Shown here: positions 25,275 through 34,270 of the stretch, in pieces
How the letters are laid out: every line of letters starts with the position of its first letter
Position numbering within the stretch: position 1 is the first letter of the stretch
Assembly (NCBI RefSeq): GCF_900106925.1
Contig: NZ_FNNZ01000006.1
Location: forward strand, 124,001-188,000
Source of the DNA: Thiocapsa roseopersicina
GTDB taxonomy: Bacteria > Pseudomonadota > Gammaproteobacteria > Chromatiales > Chromatiaceae
Direction: 5' to 3'
DNA length: 64,000 bases
Translations under genes and position numbers: made by a program
The notes under the pieces: generated by a model
What the model was told of the DNA's origin: nothing
Databases searched by the model: none
Seen by the model: the letters and a program-made list of their open reading frames with translations, nothing else

Positions 25275-26702
25275 ATGCCATCCAATCCACCCCGGCGGCC
25301 GAGGGTCGCCGTCGCCGGCGCCAGCGGCTTTATCGGCACCGCGATCTGCCGCGCCCTGACGGACGCCTTCTCCGTTCGGGCGCTGACACGATCGCCCGCC
25401 CGGGCACAGACACCTGACCCGGATCAGCGCATCACCTGGCGTCATTGCGATCTCTTCTCGGCACCGGACCTGGTCGAAGGGCTCGCGGACTGCGATTACG
25501 CCGTCTATCTGGTGCATTCGCTCGCGCCCTCCTCGCGCCTGACGCAGGCCAATCCGCGCGACATGGATCTCATCCTGGCCGATAACTTCGCCCGGGCCGC
25601 GGCGGCGAACGGGGTCAAGCAGATCATTGTCGTCGGCGGGCTGATCCCGGACAGCTTCCGAATCTCGCCGCTGCTTTGGAGTCGGCGCGAGGTGGAGCTG
25701 GTGCTGGCCTCGCGCGGGACACCGGTCACGGCGCTGCGTGCCGGGCTCGTGGTCGGCCCCGGCGGCTCGGCCCCGCGGCTGCTGGTCGATCTGGTGCGGC
25801 GCCTGCCGCTGCTCTTGCTGCCGCCGAGCGCTCGCTCGATGACGCGGCCCATCGCGCTCGTGGATCTTGTGCGGGCGGTCCGCCACTGCCTGGGACAACC
25901 GGAGACCTGTCGGGGCGCCTACGACATCGGCGGTCCTGAGTGCTTGAGCTACGAAGAGATGCTGCGTCAAGCGGCCGAGGTGCTCGGGCTGCGGCGACGC
26001 ATCCTGACCCTGCCGTGGATGCCGCTCTGGCTGGCCTCGGCCACCGCTCGGTTCTTCAGCGGTGCGCCATCGGCTGTGGTCGGTCCGGCACTGGAAAGCT
26101 TGCCTCAGGACACGGTGATTCGCGACAACCCGGTGCAGCGCGCGATCGACCCGTCAGCGATATCGTTCGGCGAGGCGCTGCGCGCCGCACTCGACCGAAC
26201 CGGCCGACACCTGCTGCCGAGCCCGCGCCAGCCGATCGAGGGTCAGAGCCGCGAGCTGATGCGACGCGCGCGGCTGGTGCGTTCCATTCAGCGGGTGATT
26301 CTGCCGCCCGGTCAGGATGCCGCCTGGGTTGCCGGCAATTATTTCCGCTGGCTCGGCGCCTGCTGCTGGCCCATGGTCTGCACCCACATCGACGAAACAG
26401 GCCGGTGCAGTGTCTATACCCGCTTCCCGCGCCTGCACCTGCTGACGCTGCAATGGCTCGCCGAAGAAAGCAGCCCGCAACGGCAGGTCTACGCCATCGT
26501 CGGCGGTCTGCTGAGCCGACCGGTCGCGCAGGGCCGTGCCCGCTTCGAGTTCCAAACCCTGCTGGACGATCGCTACACCATGGCCGCCATCCACGACTAC
26601 GCACCCGCCCTGCCCTGGTATGTCTATCTCTGGACACAGGCGGTTGCGCATCTTCTGGTCATGCGGCGGTATCAGGGACGGCTCGCCCGTTTGGCGCGGT
26701 GA
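25275..26702 (+). CDS. NAD(P)-binding epimerase/dehydrogenase-like protein (YbjT-like)
   Basis: 475 residues. N-terminal atypical short-chain dehydrogenase domain with GASGFIGTAICRAL nucleotide motif (residues 13-26), YAVYLVHSLAP, IIVVGGLIP and TALRAGLVVGPGGS (about 1-300). The C-terminal part (about 320-475) is a separate domain with hydrophobic stretches (FRWLGACCWPMVC; YVYLWTQAVAHLLVM) of unknown role. The classic YxxxK catalytic pair is not evident, as usual for the NmrA/YbjT group. Substrate unknown. Confidence 0.75.
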   Translation: MPSNPPRRPRVAVAGASGFIGTAICRALTDAFSVRALTRSPARAQTPDPDQRITWRHCDLFSAPDLVEGLADCDYAVYLVHSLAPSSRLTQANPRDMDLILADNFARAAAANGVKQIIVVGGLIPDSFRISPLLWSRREVELVLASRGTPVTALRAGLVVGPGGSAPRLLVDLVRRLPLLLLPPSARSMTRPIALVDLVRAVRHCLGQPETCRGAYDIGGPECLSYEEMLRQAAEVLGLRRRILTLPWMPLWLASATARFFSGAPSAVVGPALESLPQDTVIRDNPVQRAIDPSAISFGEALRAALDRTGRHLLPSPRQPIEGQSRELMRRARLVRSIQRVILPPGQDAAWVAGNYFRWLGACCWPMVCTHIDETGRCSVYTRFPRLHLLTLQWLAEESSPQRQVYAIVGGLLSRPVAQGRARFEFQTLLDDRYTMAAIHDYAPALPWYVYLWTQAVAHLLVMRRYQGRLARLAR

Positions 26703-26798
26703 GCCTCCCGCCTCCAGCTGTGATCCTCCGCCAAGGCGAATTCCGGAGACCGTTATGCCAGGCTGCGCAGCTCAGGGTTTCACGACACCGCGTCCGTG

Positions 26799-26867
26799 GG
26801 TTGTGCCGAGCCGTGCGAGGCACAACCAACCGTCGGCGCAAGTTGTGCTTTCTATCGTCAGCACAAC
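26799..26867. repeat. Two tandem hairpins sharing the GTTGTGC arm
   Basis: Hairpin one: GGTTGTGCC (26799-26807) with GGCACAACC (26819-26827). Hairpin two: GTTGTGC (26842-26848) with GCACAAC (26861-26867). They sit between two converging genes and may act as a bidirectional transcript end, although no T-run follows on either strand. Confidence 0.6.
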
Positions 26868-26887
26868 CTACGAGCTGGAGGTTGGCC

Positions 26888-28216
26888 TCAGAGATATGGC
26901 CTTAGCATCCCGCCGAGATCCACCCGCGCTCGCAAACGCCGACACAACATGAAAGCACCCATGAACTTGCGGTGCAGGAACATGGTCTCGGGTGCCGGCA
27001 CGGTGCTGAAGGCGCCCGAGTAGAACATCTCGCGACCGCGCGCATAGACCCGCTCGAAGAGATCGGAGACGCCGAAGTCGTAATGCCCCGGGCTGCGCAG
27101 CGGCTCGCTGGACATGCGCAGGAGATTGATCAGAGCGTTCACCTGCTCGCTCGGGTCGCTCGCGCCGACATAGCCCAGATCGATCGAGGCCGCGCGCATC
27201 GCAGCACGGTCATCGGCGAATGCAGCACGAGCGAGCTGTCGATAGCGCTGGACGAGATCCGACCCCACCGGCAGCGCGGCACCGAAATCGAGCAGCACGA
27301 TCCGCCCGCTGTTGGCGTCATACAGATAGTTGCCGAAGTTCGGGTCGGATTGGACGAGACCGAACTCGAAGAGCTCGCGCATCGACAGACGCGTCAACGC
27401 CGTTGCGGCACGGTCGCGCTCCTCACAGCTGTAGCCGCTGTCGGCCAAACGATCGACCGGGACACCCTCGGCGAAATCCATCGCCAGCACGCGCGATGTG
27501 GAGAGGTCGCGATGCACGCGCGGGACGAGGAAGTCCGGATCCGCGCCGACACCGGCCCCATACGCCTCGAGCGAATCCGCCTCCGCGCCGTAGTCCGCCT
27601 CCTGATGGAGCTGCCGGCGCGCGCCTTCCAAATAAGGCGTCAGGTCAACGCCCGCCGGGGCCATGCCGAGGGTCCGGGCCAAGAAGGCGAGGTTGTCGAT
27701 GTCGCTGTCGATGCTCTCGCGCACGCCCGGAAACTGAATCTTGAGCGCGAGACGACGTCCGTCGCGCGTCTCGGCCCGGTGCACCTGACCGATCGAGGCG
27801 GAGGCCACGGGCGTGAACTCGAACCGCTTGAACTTCGCGTCCCAGCCCTGCCCGTATTCGCGCTCCAGAACCCCGGCGAGCTGGCTCATCGGCATCGGCG
27901 CGGCACGCTCGCGCAAGGCACTCATGATCTCCGCGGCCTCGGGCGTGAAGATGTCCGAGCCATCCATGGACATCAATTGCCCCATCTTCATGACGGCACC
28001 CCGCATGCGCGCAAGCCGATCGGTAAAGCGGCGGGTGTGCTCGGGCGAGAGCCTGATCCGCGACGGCTCGGCGCTGCGACGGGTGCGGGCAAGCTCGATT
28101 AGACCCTTCACGCCGATCCCTGCGGCGAGATCCCCGGTGGCACATCCAAGATGCCAAAGACGACTCAGACGCGTGCTCGGGACGGTCATGCCGGGTCGTG
28201 GCGGTATTGTGGACAT
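26888..28216 (-). CDS. ABC1/UbiB-family atypical kinase
   Basis: 442 residues. ABC1 kinase-like protein of the AarF/UbiB/ADCK group. Motifs: the N-terminal KxGQ extension (GAVMKMGQLMSM), the Ala-rich loop PVASASIGQVHRA, LALKIQFPG with the ATP-contacting Lys, QEADYGAEADSL, and the catalytic-loop equivalent FGLVQSDPNFGNYLYD followed by IVLLDFGAA. Members support ubiquinone synthesis or lipid homeostasis. This lacks the C-terminal membrane helices of UbiB, so it is an ADCK-like paralogue. The start at MSTIPPRPG has GAGG 7 nt upstream. Divergent from the DEAD-box gene. Confidence 0.88.
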   Translation of the reverse strand: MSTIPPRPGMTVPSTRLSRLWHLGCATGDLAAGIGVKGLIELARTRRSAEPSRIRLSPEHTRRFTDRLARMRGAVMKMGQLMSMDGSDIFTPEAAEIMSALRERAAPMPMSQLAGVLEREYGQGWDAKFKRFEFTPVASASIGQVHRAETRDGRRLALKIQFPGVRESIDSDIDNLAFLARTLGMAPAGVDLTPYLEGARRQLHQEADYGAEADSLEAYGAGVGADPDFLVPRVHRDLSTSRVLAMDFAEGVPVDRLADSGYSCEERDRAATALTRLSMRELFEFGLVQSDPNFGNYLYDANSGRIVLLDFGAALPVGSDLVQRYRQLARAAFADDRAAMRAASIDLGYVGASDPSEQVNALINLLRMSSEPLRSPGHYDFGVSDLFERVYARGREMFYSGAFSTVPAPETMFLHRKFMGAFMLCRRLRARVDLGGMLRPYL

Positions 28217-28367
28217 CGGGTTTCCTCGGAAAAGAATCGGCGGCGTCCGGATCCTGTCCAGACTAAAAGTTGGACATAGTATCGAGTTATCCGCAGTGCA
28301 ACGATGCGGAATCGCACCCGAGCCGCGAATCAAACTTGATCCAGCGACAACCCGCGCAGATAATACC

Positions 28368-28389
28368 CTGTTACTTTGCTGTTACTTTG
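28368..28389. repeat. Two tandem copies of CTGTTACTTTG in the helicase leader
   Basis: CTGTTACTTTG occurs twice head-to-tail (28368-28378 and 28379-28389), about 65 bp upstream of the helicase start. Possibly a regulatory direct repeat in the promoter or leader; no binding protein can be named. Confidence 0.5.
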
Positions 28390-28452
28390 CGAATCCCCCT
28401 GGATGGTCCGCCGGACTTCCCGCCGGACGCACCATTCTTTCGAGGCCCCACG

Positions 28453-30321
28453 ATGGACACCCCCGACACGAGTATCGGCTTCGGCCAGCTCGGCCTAGCC
28501 CCCGCCGTTGCACAAGCCGTCGAGGATCTCGGTTACGAGACCCCGACCCCCGTTCAACTCCAATGCATTCCGCATCTGCTCGCCGGGCGCGACCTGCTCG
28601 GCCAGGCCCAAACCGGGACCGGCAAGACGGCCGCCTTCGCCCTTCCCTTGCTCAGCCGCGTCGATCCCACGCAGCGCGGACCCCAGATTCTGGTGCTCAC
28701 GCCGACCCGCGAGCTTGCGCTCCAAGTCGCCGAGGCCTTCCAAGGCTACGCACAGCATCTGAAGGGCTTTCTCGTCCTGCCGATCTACGGCGGTCAAGCC
28801 TACGGCCTGCAGCTCAGTCAGCTCAAACGCAACCCGCAGGTGATCGTCGGCACGCCGGGACGCGTGATGGACCATCTCAAACGCGGCACCCTGGCGCTCG
28901 ACGTGCTCAAGACGCTCGTCCTGGACGAGGCCGACGAGATGCTCAACATGGGCTTCGCGGAGGATATCGACTGGATCTTCGAGCAGACCCCGCCCGGACG
29001 CCAGGTCGCGCTCTTCTCCGCGACCATGCCCGCGGGGATCCGCCGAGTCGCCCAGACCCGACTGTCGGATCCGGTCGAGATTCGCGTCACGGCAGATTCG
29101 GAGACGGTCGACACCATCGACCAGCACCACTGCGTCGTCACCCGCTTTCACAAGTTGGACGTGCTCACCCGCATTTTAGAGCTCGAGCCGTTCGACGGCA
29201 TGCTCGTCTTCGTACGCACCAAACATGCGACCGTCGAGCTCGCCGACAAGCTCAAGGCGCACGGTTTCGCCGCCGAGCCGCTGAACGGCGACATGAGCCA
29301 GGAGATGCGCGAGCGCACCGTCGAGCGGCTCAAGCAGGGCCAGCTCGATATCCTGGTCGCCACCGACGTGGCTGCACGCGGGCTCGACGTGGAGCGGCTC
29401 AGCCATGTCGTCAACTACGACATCCCGACCGATCCATCCGCCTATGTCCACCGGATCGGGCGGACCGGGCGGGCCGGGCGGGCCGGTCGCGCCATCCTGC
29501 TGGTGGAGCCGCGCGAGCGCGGCCTACTGCGCGCGATCGAGCGCACCATCCGACGCAGCGTCCCGGCGATGGAGCCGCCCTCGGCCTCCCAGCTCAGCGA
29601 GTCGCGCATCGACCGCTTTACCGCGGAGCTGCGCAAGACCCTGACCGAGCAGGATCTGGACTTCTTCTACCGTCTGGTCGCGCGACTCGGCACGGAGCAG
29701 GAGATGGAGTTGATGGACATCGCCGCGGCGCTGGCCTACCTGACCCAGCGCGAGCGTCCGCTCGACGTCAAAGCGGATCTGCCGCGTCCGGCTGCGACAC
29801 GCCCGGAGCGCCCGGAGCGCGGCCCGCGGAGCGAGGGTCGCGACGAGGGACGCCCTCGCCCGGCCCGCGACGGCGACCGGGGAGCGCCTCGTCCCGAAGG
29901 AGCGCGTGAGGACGGTCGCGACCGGCCACGTCCGCAAGGGCGCGGATCCGAGGGACTGACAAGCTACCGGATCGAGGTCGGCCACCAGCACGGCGCCACC
30001 CCGCGCGAGATCGTCGGCGCCATCGCCAACGAATCCGGGCTGGAAGGCCGCTACATCGGCCGAATCGACATCCGGGACGATCACTCGCTGGTCGATCTGC
30101 CGGAGGGCATGCCGCGAGAGATCTTCAACCACCTCAAGCGGGTCTATGTCCGCGGTCAAGCGCTGCGGATCTCGCTCGCCGACGGGTCGGCCGCTGGCAC
30201 GCGGCGCGGCGGCGGAGAAACCACCGGCAGCCCGCGACCCGATCAGCCCTCGTACGAGCGCAAGCCTCGTGAGCCAGGATTTCATCAGGAGCGGCGTCGC
30301 AAGCGTACGGATCCCAGCTGA
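28453..30321 (+). CDS. deaD: DEAD-box ATP-dependent RNA helicase (CsdA/DeaD-like)
   Basis: 622 residues. Full set of helicase motifs: Q motif TPVQLQCIPHL, Walker A AQTGTGKTAA, PTRELALQV, TPGRVMDHL, VLDEADEMLNMGF, SATMP, FVRTKHATVEL, ATDVAARGLDV and HRIGRTGRAGRAGRA. The C-terminus has an Arg/Gly/Asp/Glu-rich linker (about 445-500), then a DbpA/CsdA RNA-binding domain (SYRIEVGHQHGATPREIVGA, and IFNHLKRVYVRGQALRI) and a basic tail. Such proteins assist ribosome assembly and RNA decay, often in the cold. The start has GAGG 9 nt upstream. The stop TGA is part of the arm of an inverted-repeat element. Confidence 0.95.
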   Translation: MDTPDTSIGFGQLGLAPAVAQAVEDLGYETPTPVQLQCIPHLLAGRDLLGQAQTGTGKTAAFALPLLSRVDPTQRGPQILVLTPTRELALQVAEAFQGYAQHLKGFLVLPIYGGQAYGLQLSQLKRNPQVIVGTPGRVMDHLKRGTLALDVLKTLVLDEADEMLNMGFAEDIDWIFEQTPPGRQVALFSATMPAGIRRVAQTRLSDPVEIRVTADSETVDTIDQHHCVVTRFHKLDVLTRILELEPFDGMLVFVRTKHATVELADKLKAHGFAAEPLNGDMSQEMRERTVERLKQGQLDILVATDVAARGLDVERLSHVVNYDIPTDPSAYVHRIGRTGRAGRAGRAILLVEPRERGLLRAIERTIRRSVPAMEPPSASQLSESRIDRFTAELRKTLTEQDLDFFYRLVARLGTEQEMELMDIAAALAYLTQRERPLDVKADLPRPAATRPERPERGPRSEGRDEGRPRPARDGDRGAPRPEGAREDGRDRPRPQGRGSEGLTSYRIEVGHQHGATPREIVGAIANESGLEGRYIGRIDIRDDHSLVDLPEGMPREIFNHLKRVYVRGQALRISLADGSAAGTRRGGGETTGSPRPDQPSYERKPREPGFHQERRRKRTDPS

Positions 30322-30404
30322 GCCGCGTCCGGGGCTCGACGCGAAGCTCAAGCCCCGTGCGGACGTTTCAGTGCCGCGTCGGACTCGAAGTTGGCGCGGT
30401 TCAG
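30318..30404. repeat. 87-bp inverted-repeat element, family 1 (copy C)
   Basis: Arms CTGAGCCGCGTC (30318-30329) and GGCGCGGTTCAG (30393-30404), slightly decayed from perfect pairing, 87 bp end to end. The TGA in the left arm is the stop codon of the helicase gene. It is followed by GAAAGGGGAAAAGGGGAAAA. The rest of 30405-30583 shows no gene. Confidence 0.75.
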
Positions 30405-30583
30405 GAGAAAGGGGAAAAGGGGAAAAGCAATCGGATTGTCGGGAAGAGGACATGGGGCGGAGGATCGGGGACATTTAAGTTGCCGTACCGTCCGGGCCTG
30501 GCTGTGATCTTGGGATGTTACGGGTGGCGTTGTTCTTGCTTAGCCACTTCAGTGTTCTCTCTCGGTCGCAATAGGTCCCCAAA

Positions 30584-31459
30584 ATGCTTCAACGACTTGC
30601 AGGCGCGCTCACGCGCGGCGATCTGATTCCCTATCTGGGCCCGGGTGCGCTCGCCGGCGTGGTGGATACCGCCACCGGCGATCCCATACCTGCCGACAGC
30701 GACAGCCTCATCCTTGCCATGAACGGCGGCAAGCCTATGTCGCGGCGTCTCATGTGGGAGTTCCCCCGCGCGGCCATGGATGTGGAGCTCAAACGCGGCC
30801 GCAGTGCCGTGAACCGATTTCTCGACGCCACCTACGGCCAGCGCGCTTGGACGCGCGCGCCTCTGCATGACTGGCTGAAGGATCTACAGCCGCGCTACGT
30901 CATCGACATCAATCGGGATACTCAGCTGCAGGACTCCTACGTCGGGGTCCCGCATACACTGGTGCGCGGCATCGCGCGCATCGCCGGCACCGACTATCGT
31001 TTTCGGCTCGACCACTTCGACGGGGCAGCCTATCGCCGGATCGAGCTGGATGAGGTCGATCAGCGCCTTCCCGTGCTCTTCAAGCCGATGGGAAGCCCGC
31101 GACCGGACGCGACCTATATCGCCTCGGATGCGGACTTCGTGGATTACCTGACCGAGCTGATGGGCGGATTCGGGATCCCCGCGTTTCTCAAGACCTATCG
31201 GCAGGAACGGCAGTACCTCTTTCTGGGGCTGCGTCTGCTGCGCGATACCGAGCGGATGGTGATGTCGGACCTGATCTACGGGGCAGGAACGCCGGCCGGT
31301 TGGGCGCTGATCCCGGATCCGACGGACAAGGAGCGTCGGTTTTGCGAGAGCAAGGGGGTGGAGGTCGTCGAGGCGGATATTCCGGATTTGCTTGCCGCTG
31401 CGAACCAACGCGACGGGGTCGCGGACTTGATTCCGGCGACGCACGAGGTCGGTTGCTGA
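30584..31459 (+). CDS. SIR2-like domain protein
   Basis: 291 residues. The N-terminal RGDLIPYLGPGAL segment and the C-terminal YLFLGLRLLRDTERMVMSDLIYG segment fit the SIR2_2/SIR2-like fold, an NAD-binding Rossmann variant, separated by about 180 residues. The His of sirtuin deacetylases is not clearly identifiable. SIR2-like proteins with this layout act as NAD-consuming effectors in some defence systems, but here the gene is alone, without a helicase, Argonaute or HerA partner. The TGA stop is part of the arm of the next inverted-repeat element. Function unassigned. Confidence 0.6.
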   Translation: MLQRLAGALTRGDLIPYLGPGALAGVVDTATGDPIPADSDSLILAMNGGKPMSRRLMWEFPRAAMDVELKRGRSAVNRFLDATYGQRAWTRAPLHDWLKDLQPRYVIDINRDTQLQDSYVGVPHTLVRGIARIAGTDYRFRLDHFDGAAYRRIELDEVDQRLPVLFKPMGSPRPDATYIASDADFVDYLTELMGGFGIPAFLKTYRQERQYLFLGLRLLRDTERMVMSDLIYGAGTPAGWALIPDPTDKERRFCESKGVEVVEADIPDLLAAANQRDGVADLIPATHEVGC

Positions 31460-31544
31460 ACCGCGTCCTCCGCGGGACATGCGAGGTCTTCGGGTCGGCT
31501 TGACGTCGTCTGCGTTAAACCACGCCGGTGCCGACGCGGTTCAG
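31456..31544. repeat. 89-bp inverted-repeat element, family 1 (copy D)
   Basis: Perfect 12-bp arms CTGAACCGCGTC (31456-31467) and GACGCGGTTCAG (31533-31544). The TGA of the left arm is the stop codon of the SIR2-like gene. Confidence 0.85.
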
Positions 31545-31602
31545 GATGGGAAAAGCGGGAATATACCGGTCGAGGCAGACATCCTTGCGGCTCTGAATTG
31601 AC

Positions 31603-31618
31603 CCGCGATGCATCGCGG
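31603..31618. repeat. 16-bp perfect palindrome near the Uma2 stop codon
   Basis: CCGCGATGCATCGCGG (31603-31618) is a perfect palindrome 9 bp past the stop codon of the Uma2 gene, between two converging genes. It could stabilise or end the transcript. Confidence 0.5.
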
Positions 31619-31627
31619 TGCAGCAGA

Positions 31628-32323
31628 TCAGATGTCGGCGTCGGGATCGATACCGAGGGCGCGTAGTCGTGCGGCGAGACGTTCTGCACGCTCGTGCTCC
31701 TGCTGCGCCAGGGTTGCTTGCTCTTGCGCCCGAGCGGCCGCGTGATCGGCGCGCCGCGCTAATTCGATCGAGGTTAGAAAGGGACGACCGTTCGGGCCGA
31801 AGATCTCCAGAGTCTCGGGCGTGAGCGCAAAACGGATCCCGAGCCGCGGGCTGACCCAGCCGTTGATGTGGCTGATCAGGCATAGCCGCTCGCCTTGACG
31901 GATCCACAACTCAAGACGGTTGGTGCCGGGGTCGTAGAGGTAATACTCCTCGACGCCGTAAAGCTCGTAGTAGGCCAGCTTGTCGGCCATTTCCTTGAGG
32001 CTGTTGGCGGGCGACAGGATCTCGAAGACGACCTGCGGTGCCACCCCGCCCTCTTCCCATTGCTTGTAGCAGCCGCGTCGGCCCTTGGGCCGCCCGAAGA
32101 CAACCATGACATCCGGTGCGACGGGGCCGGAGACACGCCGATCCGAAACCGGATACCAAAGCAGATCGCCGGCGACAAAGACGTCCGGCCGATCGGCGAA
32201 GAGGATCTCCAGGTTTTCCTTGATCTTGACGATCCAGTCGAACTGCTCCGTGTTCTCCGCCATTGGCTGTCCATCACTCTCGGGGTAGGGATCGTCCGGA
32301 TCGAAATAGGCGAGCGGGTTCAC
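31628..32323 (-). CDS. Uma2 family (DUF820) PD-(D/E)XK-like protein
   Basis: 231 residues. Uma2/DUF820 restriction-endonuclease-like domain: [14 protein letters not shown] (Asp), [23 protein letters not shown] (the Glu-x-x type active site and helix) and the [15 protein letters not shown] strand. The C-terminal 50 residues form an Ala/Glu/Arg-rich coiled coil ([21 protein letters not shown]). The family is abundant in cyanobacteria and purple bacteria and has no settled function. The GTG start (32323) overlaps the purE stop (GTGA), so it is coupled to purKE. Confidence 0.8.
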   Translation of the reverse strand: MNPLAYFDPDDPYPESDGQPMAENTEQFDWIVKIKENLEILFADRPDVFVAGDLLWYPVSDRRVSGPVAPDVMVVFGRPKGRRGCYKQWEEGGVAPQVVFEILSPANSLKEMADKLAYYELYGVEEYYLYDPGTNRLELWIRQGERLCLISHINGWVSPRLGIRFALTPETLEIFGPNGRPFLTSIELARRADHAAARAQEQATLAQQEHERAERLAARLRALGIDPDADI

Positions 32324-32847
32324 GTCTGCTGCTCCATCGCCGCAACCTTCGCCATGACCGTGGCTTCCAGATCCTGCTTGAAGCGCACGATCCGCTCGCG
32401 CACCTGCGCGTCCGAGGCGCCGAGGATCTGGGCGGCGAGGATCCCGGCATTCTTCGCACCGTTGATGGCGACCGTCGCCACCGGCACGCCGGCGGGCATC
32501 TGCACGATCGAGAGCAGGGAGTCCTGCCCCGAGAGGCTGGAGGTCTTCACCGGCACGCCGATGACCGGCAGCGGCGTGATGGCGGCGGCCATGCCGGGCA
32601 GGTGTGCCGCGCCGCCCGCACCGGCGATGATTACTCGCAGGCCGCGTTCGACCGCACTCTCGGCGTAGTCGTAGAGCCGCTTGGGCGTGCGGTGCGCCGA
32701 GACGATGGTCATCTCGTAGGGGATGCCGAGCTCGCCGAGCACGGCGGCGGCATCCTGCATCACCGGCAGATCGGAATCGCTTCCCATGATGATGCCGACT
32801 CGGGCCGGGCAATCCGCCGACGACGGGGATGGGTTGGATGCGGTCAT
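32320..32847 (-). CDS. purE: N5-carboxyaminoimidazole ribonucleotide mutase
   Basis: 175 residues. Converts N5-CAIR to CAIR in purine synthesis. Class I PurE motifs: [15 protein letters not shown] (phosphate loop), [13 protein letters not shown] with the catalytic His, [15 protein letters not shown] and [27 protein letters not shown]. The start overlaps the purK stop (ATGA). The product acts on the unstable N5-CAIR made by PurK. Confidence 0.97.
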   Translation of the reverse strand: MTASNPSPSSADCPARVGIIMGSDSDLPVMQDAAAVLGELGIPYEMTIVSAHRTPKRLYDYAESAVERGLRVIIAGAGGAAHLPGMAAAITPLPVIGVPVKTSSLSGQDSLLSIVQMPAGVPVATVAINGAKNAGILAAQILGASDAQVRERIVRFKQDLEATVMAKVAAMEQQT

Positions 32848-33998
32848 GGGTGATCCTCTCCCGAGATCTCGATCAGACGACGGACCCGCTCGGCCTTGAT
32901 GCGGGCCTGCTCGATGTCCCGGTCCAGAACCGTGACGTGGCCCATCTTGCGAAAGGGCGAGGTCGCCGCCTTGCCGTAAAGGTGCAGACAGACGCCCGGA
33001 ATCGCCAGGGCCTCGGCCATCCCCTTGATGACGGGGCGCCCCCGATGACCGGGCGCGCCCAACAGGTTGATCATGGCCGCGGGGCAGAGCTGCTCGGTCG
33101 ACCCCAGCGGCAGACCCACGACGGCGCGCAGATGCTGCTCGAACTGGTCGGTCATGTTCGCTTCGATGGTGTGATGACCCGAGTTGTGGGTGCGCGGCGC
33201 GACCTCGTTCACCAGCAGGTCGCCCGCCTCGGTCAGAAACATCTCGACCCCGAAGATGCCCACGCCGCCAAGCGCATCCACGGTGCGCACCGCGAGCTGC
33301 TCCGCCGCGGCGGCGGTCTCGGCCGGGATCTGCGCCGGTGCCAGCAGCATCTCGAGCACGTTCTCGCCCGGTCGAAAACACATCTCGACCGCGGGATAGC
33401 AGCGATGGTCCCCGTCGAGACCGCGCGCCACCAGCACCGCCAGCTCTTTGGCCGCGGGGATGAAGCGCTCCACCAGGGAGGGCACCGGCAGATGACCGTC
33501 GAAATCCTCGGGGCCGTCCAGGATCGAGACACCGCGGCCGTCGTAGCCGCCCCGGCAGGCCTTCTGAACCAGCGGATAGCCGAATGCAGCGAAGGCTTCG
33601 GCAGACGGCTCGGGCATCGGCTCGAAGGGCGCGGTCGGGATGCCGGCCGCGCTCAGCGCCCGTTTTTGCGTGAGCTTGTCCTGAATCAAGGCGAGTACGG
33701 TCGGGGGCGGCTGAATATTGTGCCCCTCGCGCCCGAGCTGGATGAGTGTCTCGGCATCGATGTCTTCGATATCGAAGGTCACGACATCGCAGGACTCGGC
33801 CAGCTCGCGGAGCTTGGAAGGGTCGTGATAGGCACCCACGATCTGATGTCCGGCAACCTGGCCGGCCGGCGAGCCCGGTGTCGGGTCCAGCACCACGCAG
33901 GTGCAGCCGATCCGTTTCGCGGCCTTCGCCATCATGCGGCCGAGCTGACCGCCGCCGATGATGCCGATACGTGCAATGGGGAGAGGGAAGACGTCCAT
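32844..33998 (-). CDS. purK: N5-carboxyaminoimidazole ribonucleotide synthase
   Basis: 384 residues, ATP-grasp enzyme. Carboxylates AIR with bicarbonate and ATP. Motifs: [18 protein letters not shown] at the N-terminus, [33 protein letters not shown] (ATP-grasp), [29 protein letters not shown], and the LLGAPG and GHVTVL C-terminal segments. The start could instead be 34010 (MIHRMDVF), 4 codons upstream; neither has a clear Shine-Dalgarno. First gene of purK-purE-uma2, divergent from the first GGDEF-EAL gene. Confidence 0.96.
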   Translation of the reverse strand: MDVFPLPIARIGIIGGGQLGRMMAKAAKRIGCTCVVLDPTPGSPAGQVAGHQIVGAYHDPSKLRELAESCDVVTFDIEDIDAETLIQLGREGHNIQPPPTVLALIQDKLTQKRALSAAGIPTAPFEPMPEPSAEAFAAFGYPLVQKACRGGYDGRGVSILDGPEDFDGHLPVPSLVERFIPAAKELAVLVARGLDGDHRCYPAVEMCFRPGENVLEMLLAPAQIPAETAAAAEQLAVRTVDALGGVGIFGVEMFLTEAGDLLVNEVAPRTHNSGHHTIEANMTDQFEQHLRAVVGLPLGSTEQLCPAAMINLLGAPGHRGRPVIKGMAEALAIPGVCLHLYGKAATSPFRKMGHVTVLDRDIEQARIKAERVRRLIEISGEDHP

Positions 33999-34270
33999 GC
34001 GGTGAATCATCGGCGCTCGGGAGGAAATTGGAAAGCCCCAATGCCTCGATGCGCGCTTTGCCGAGCACGCAAATCGCCACTGGATCGAGCTCAAGCGACG
34101 CCGACCCGCAAAATAAGGTCTACTCTTAAGTACACGGGAACGACCCGAGTCCTTCGGCACCTTTCCGGGCACCCGAACACAAGGATTCGCGAACTTGGAG
34201 GCGAGGCGGCTCGACCGAAGCACCCTCTCCCGCCCGACACGACGGCACGACACAGGATCGCCGGAGCAGC

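Noticed and set aside
31628-32812. A single 394-codon protein covering the Uma2 gene and part of purE
   Set aside because: The upstream half is purE in another frame; the Uma2 domain starts at the GTG overlapping the purE stop.
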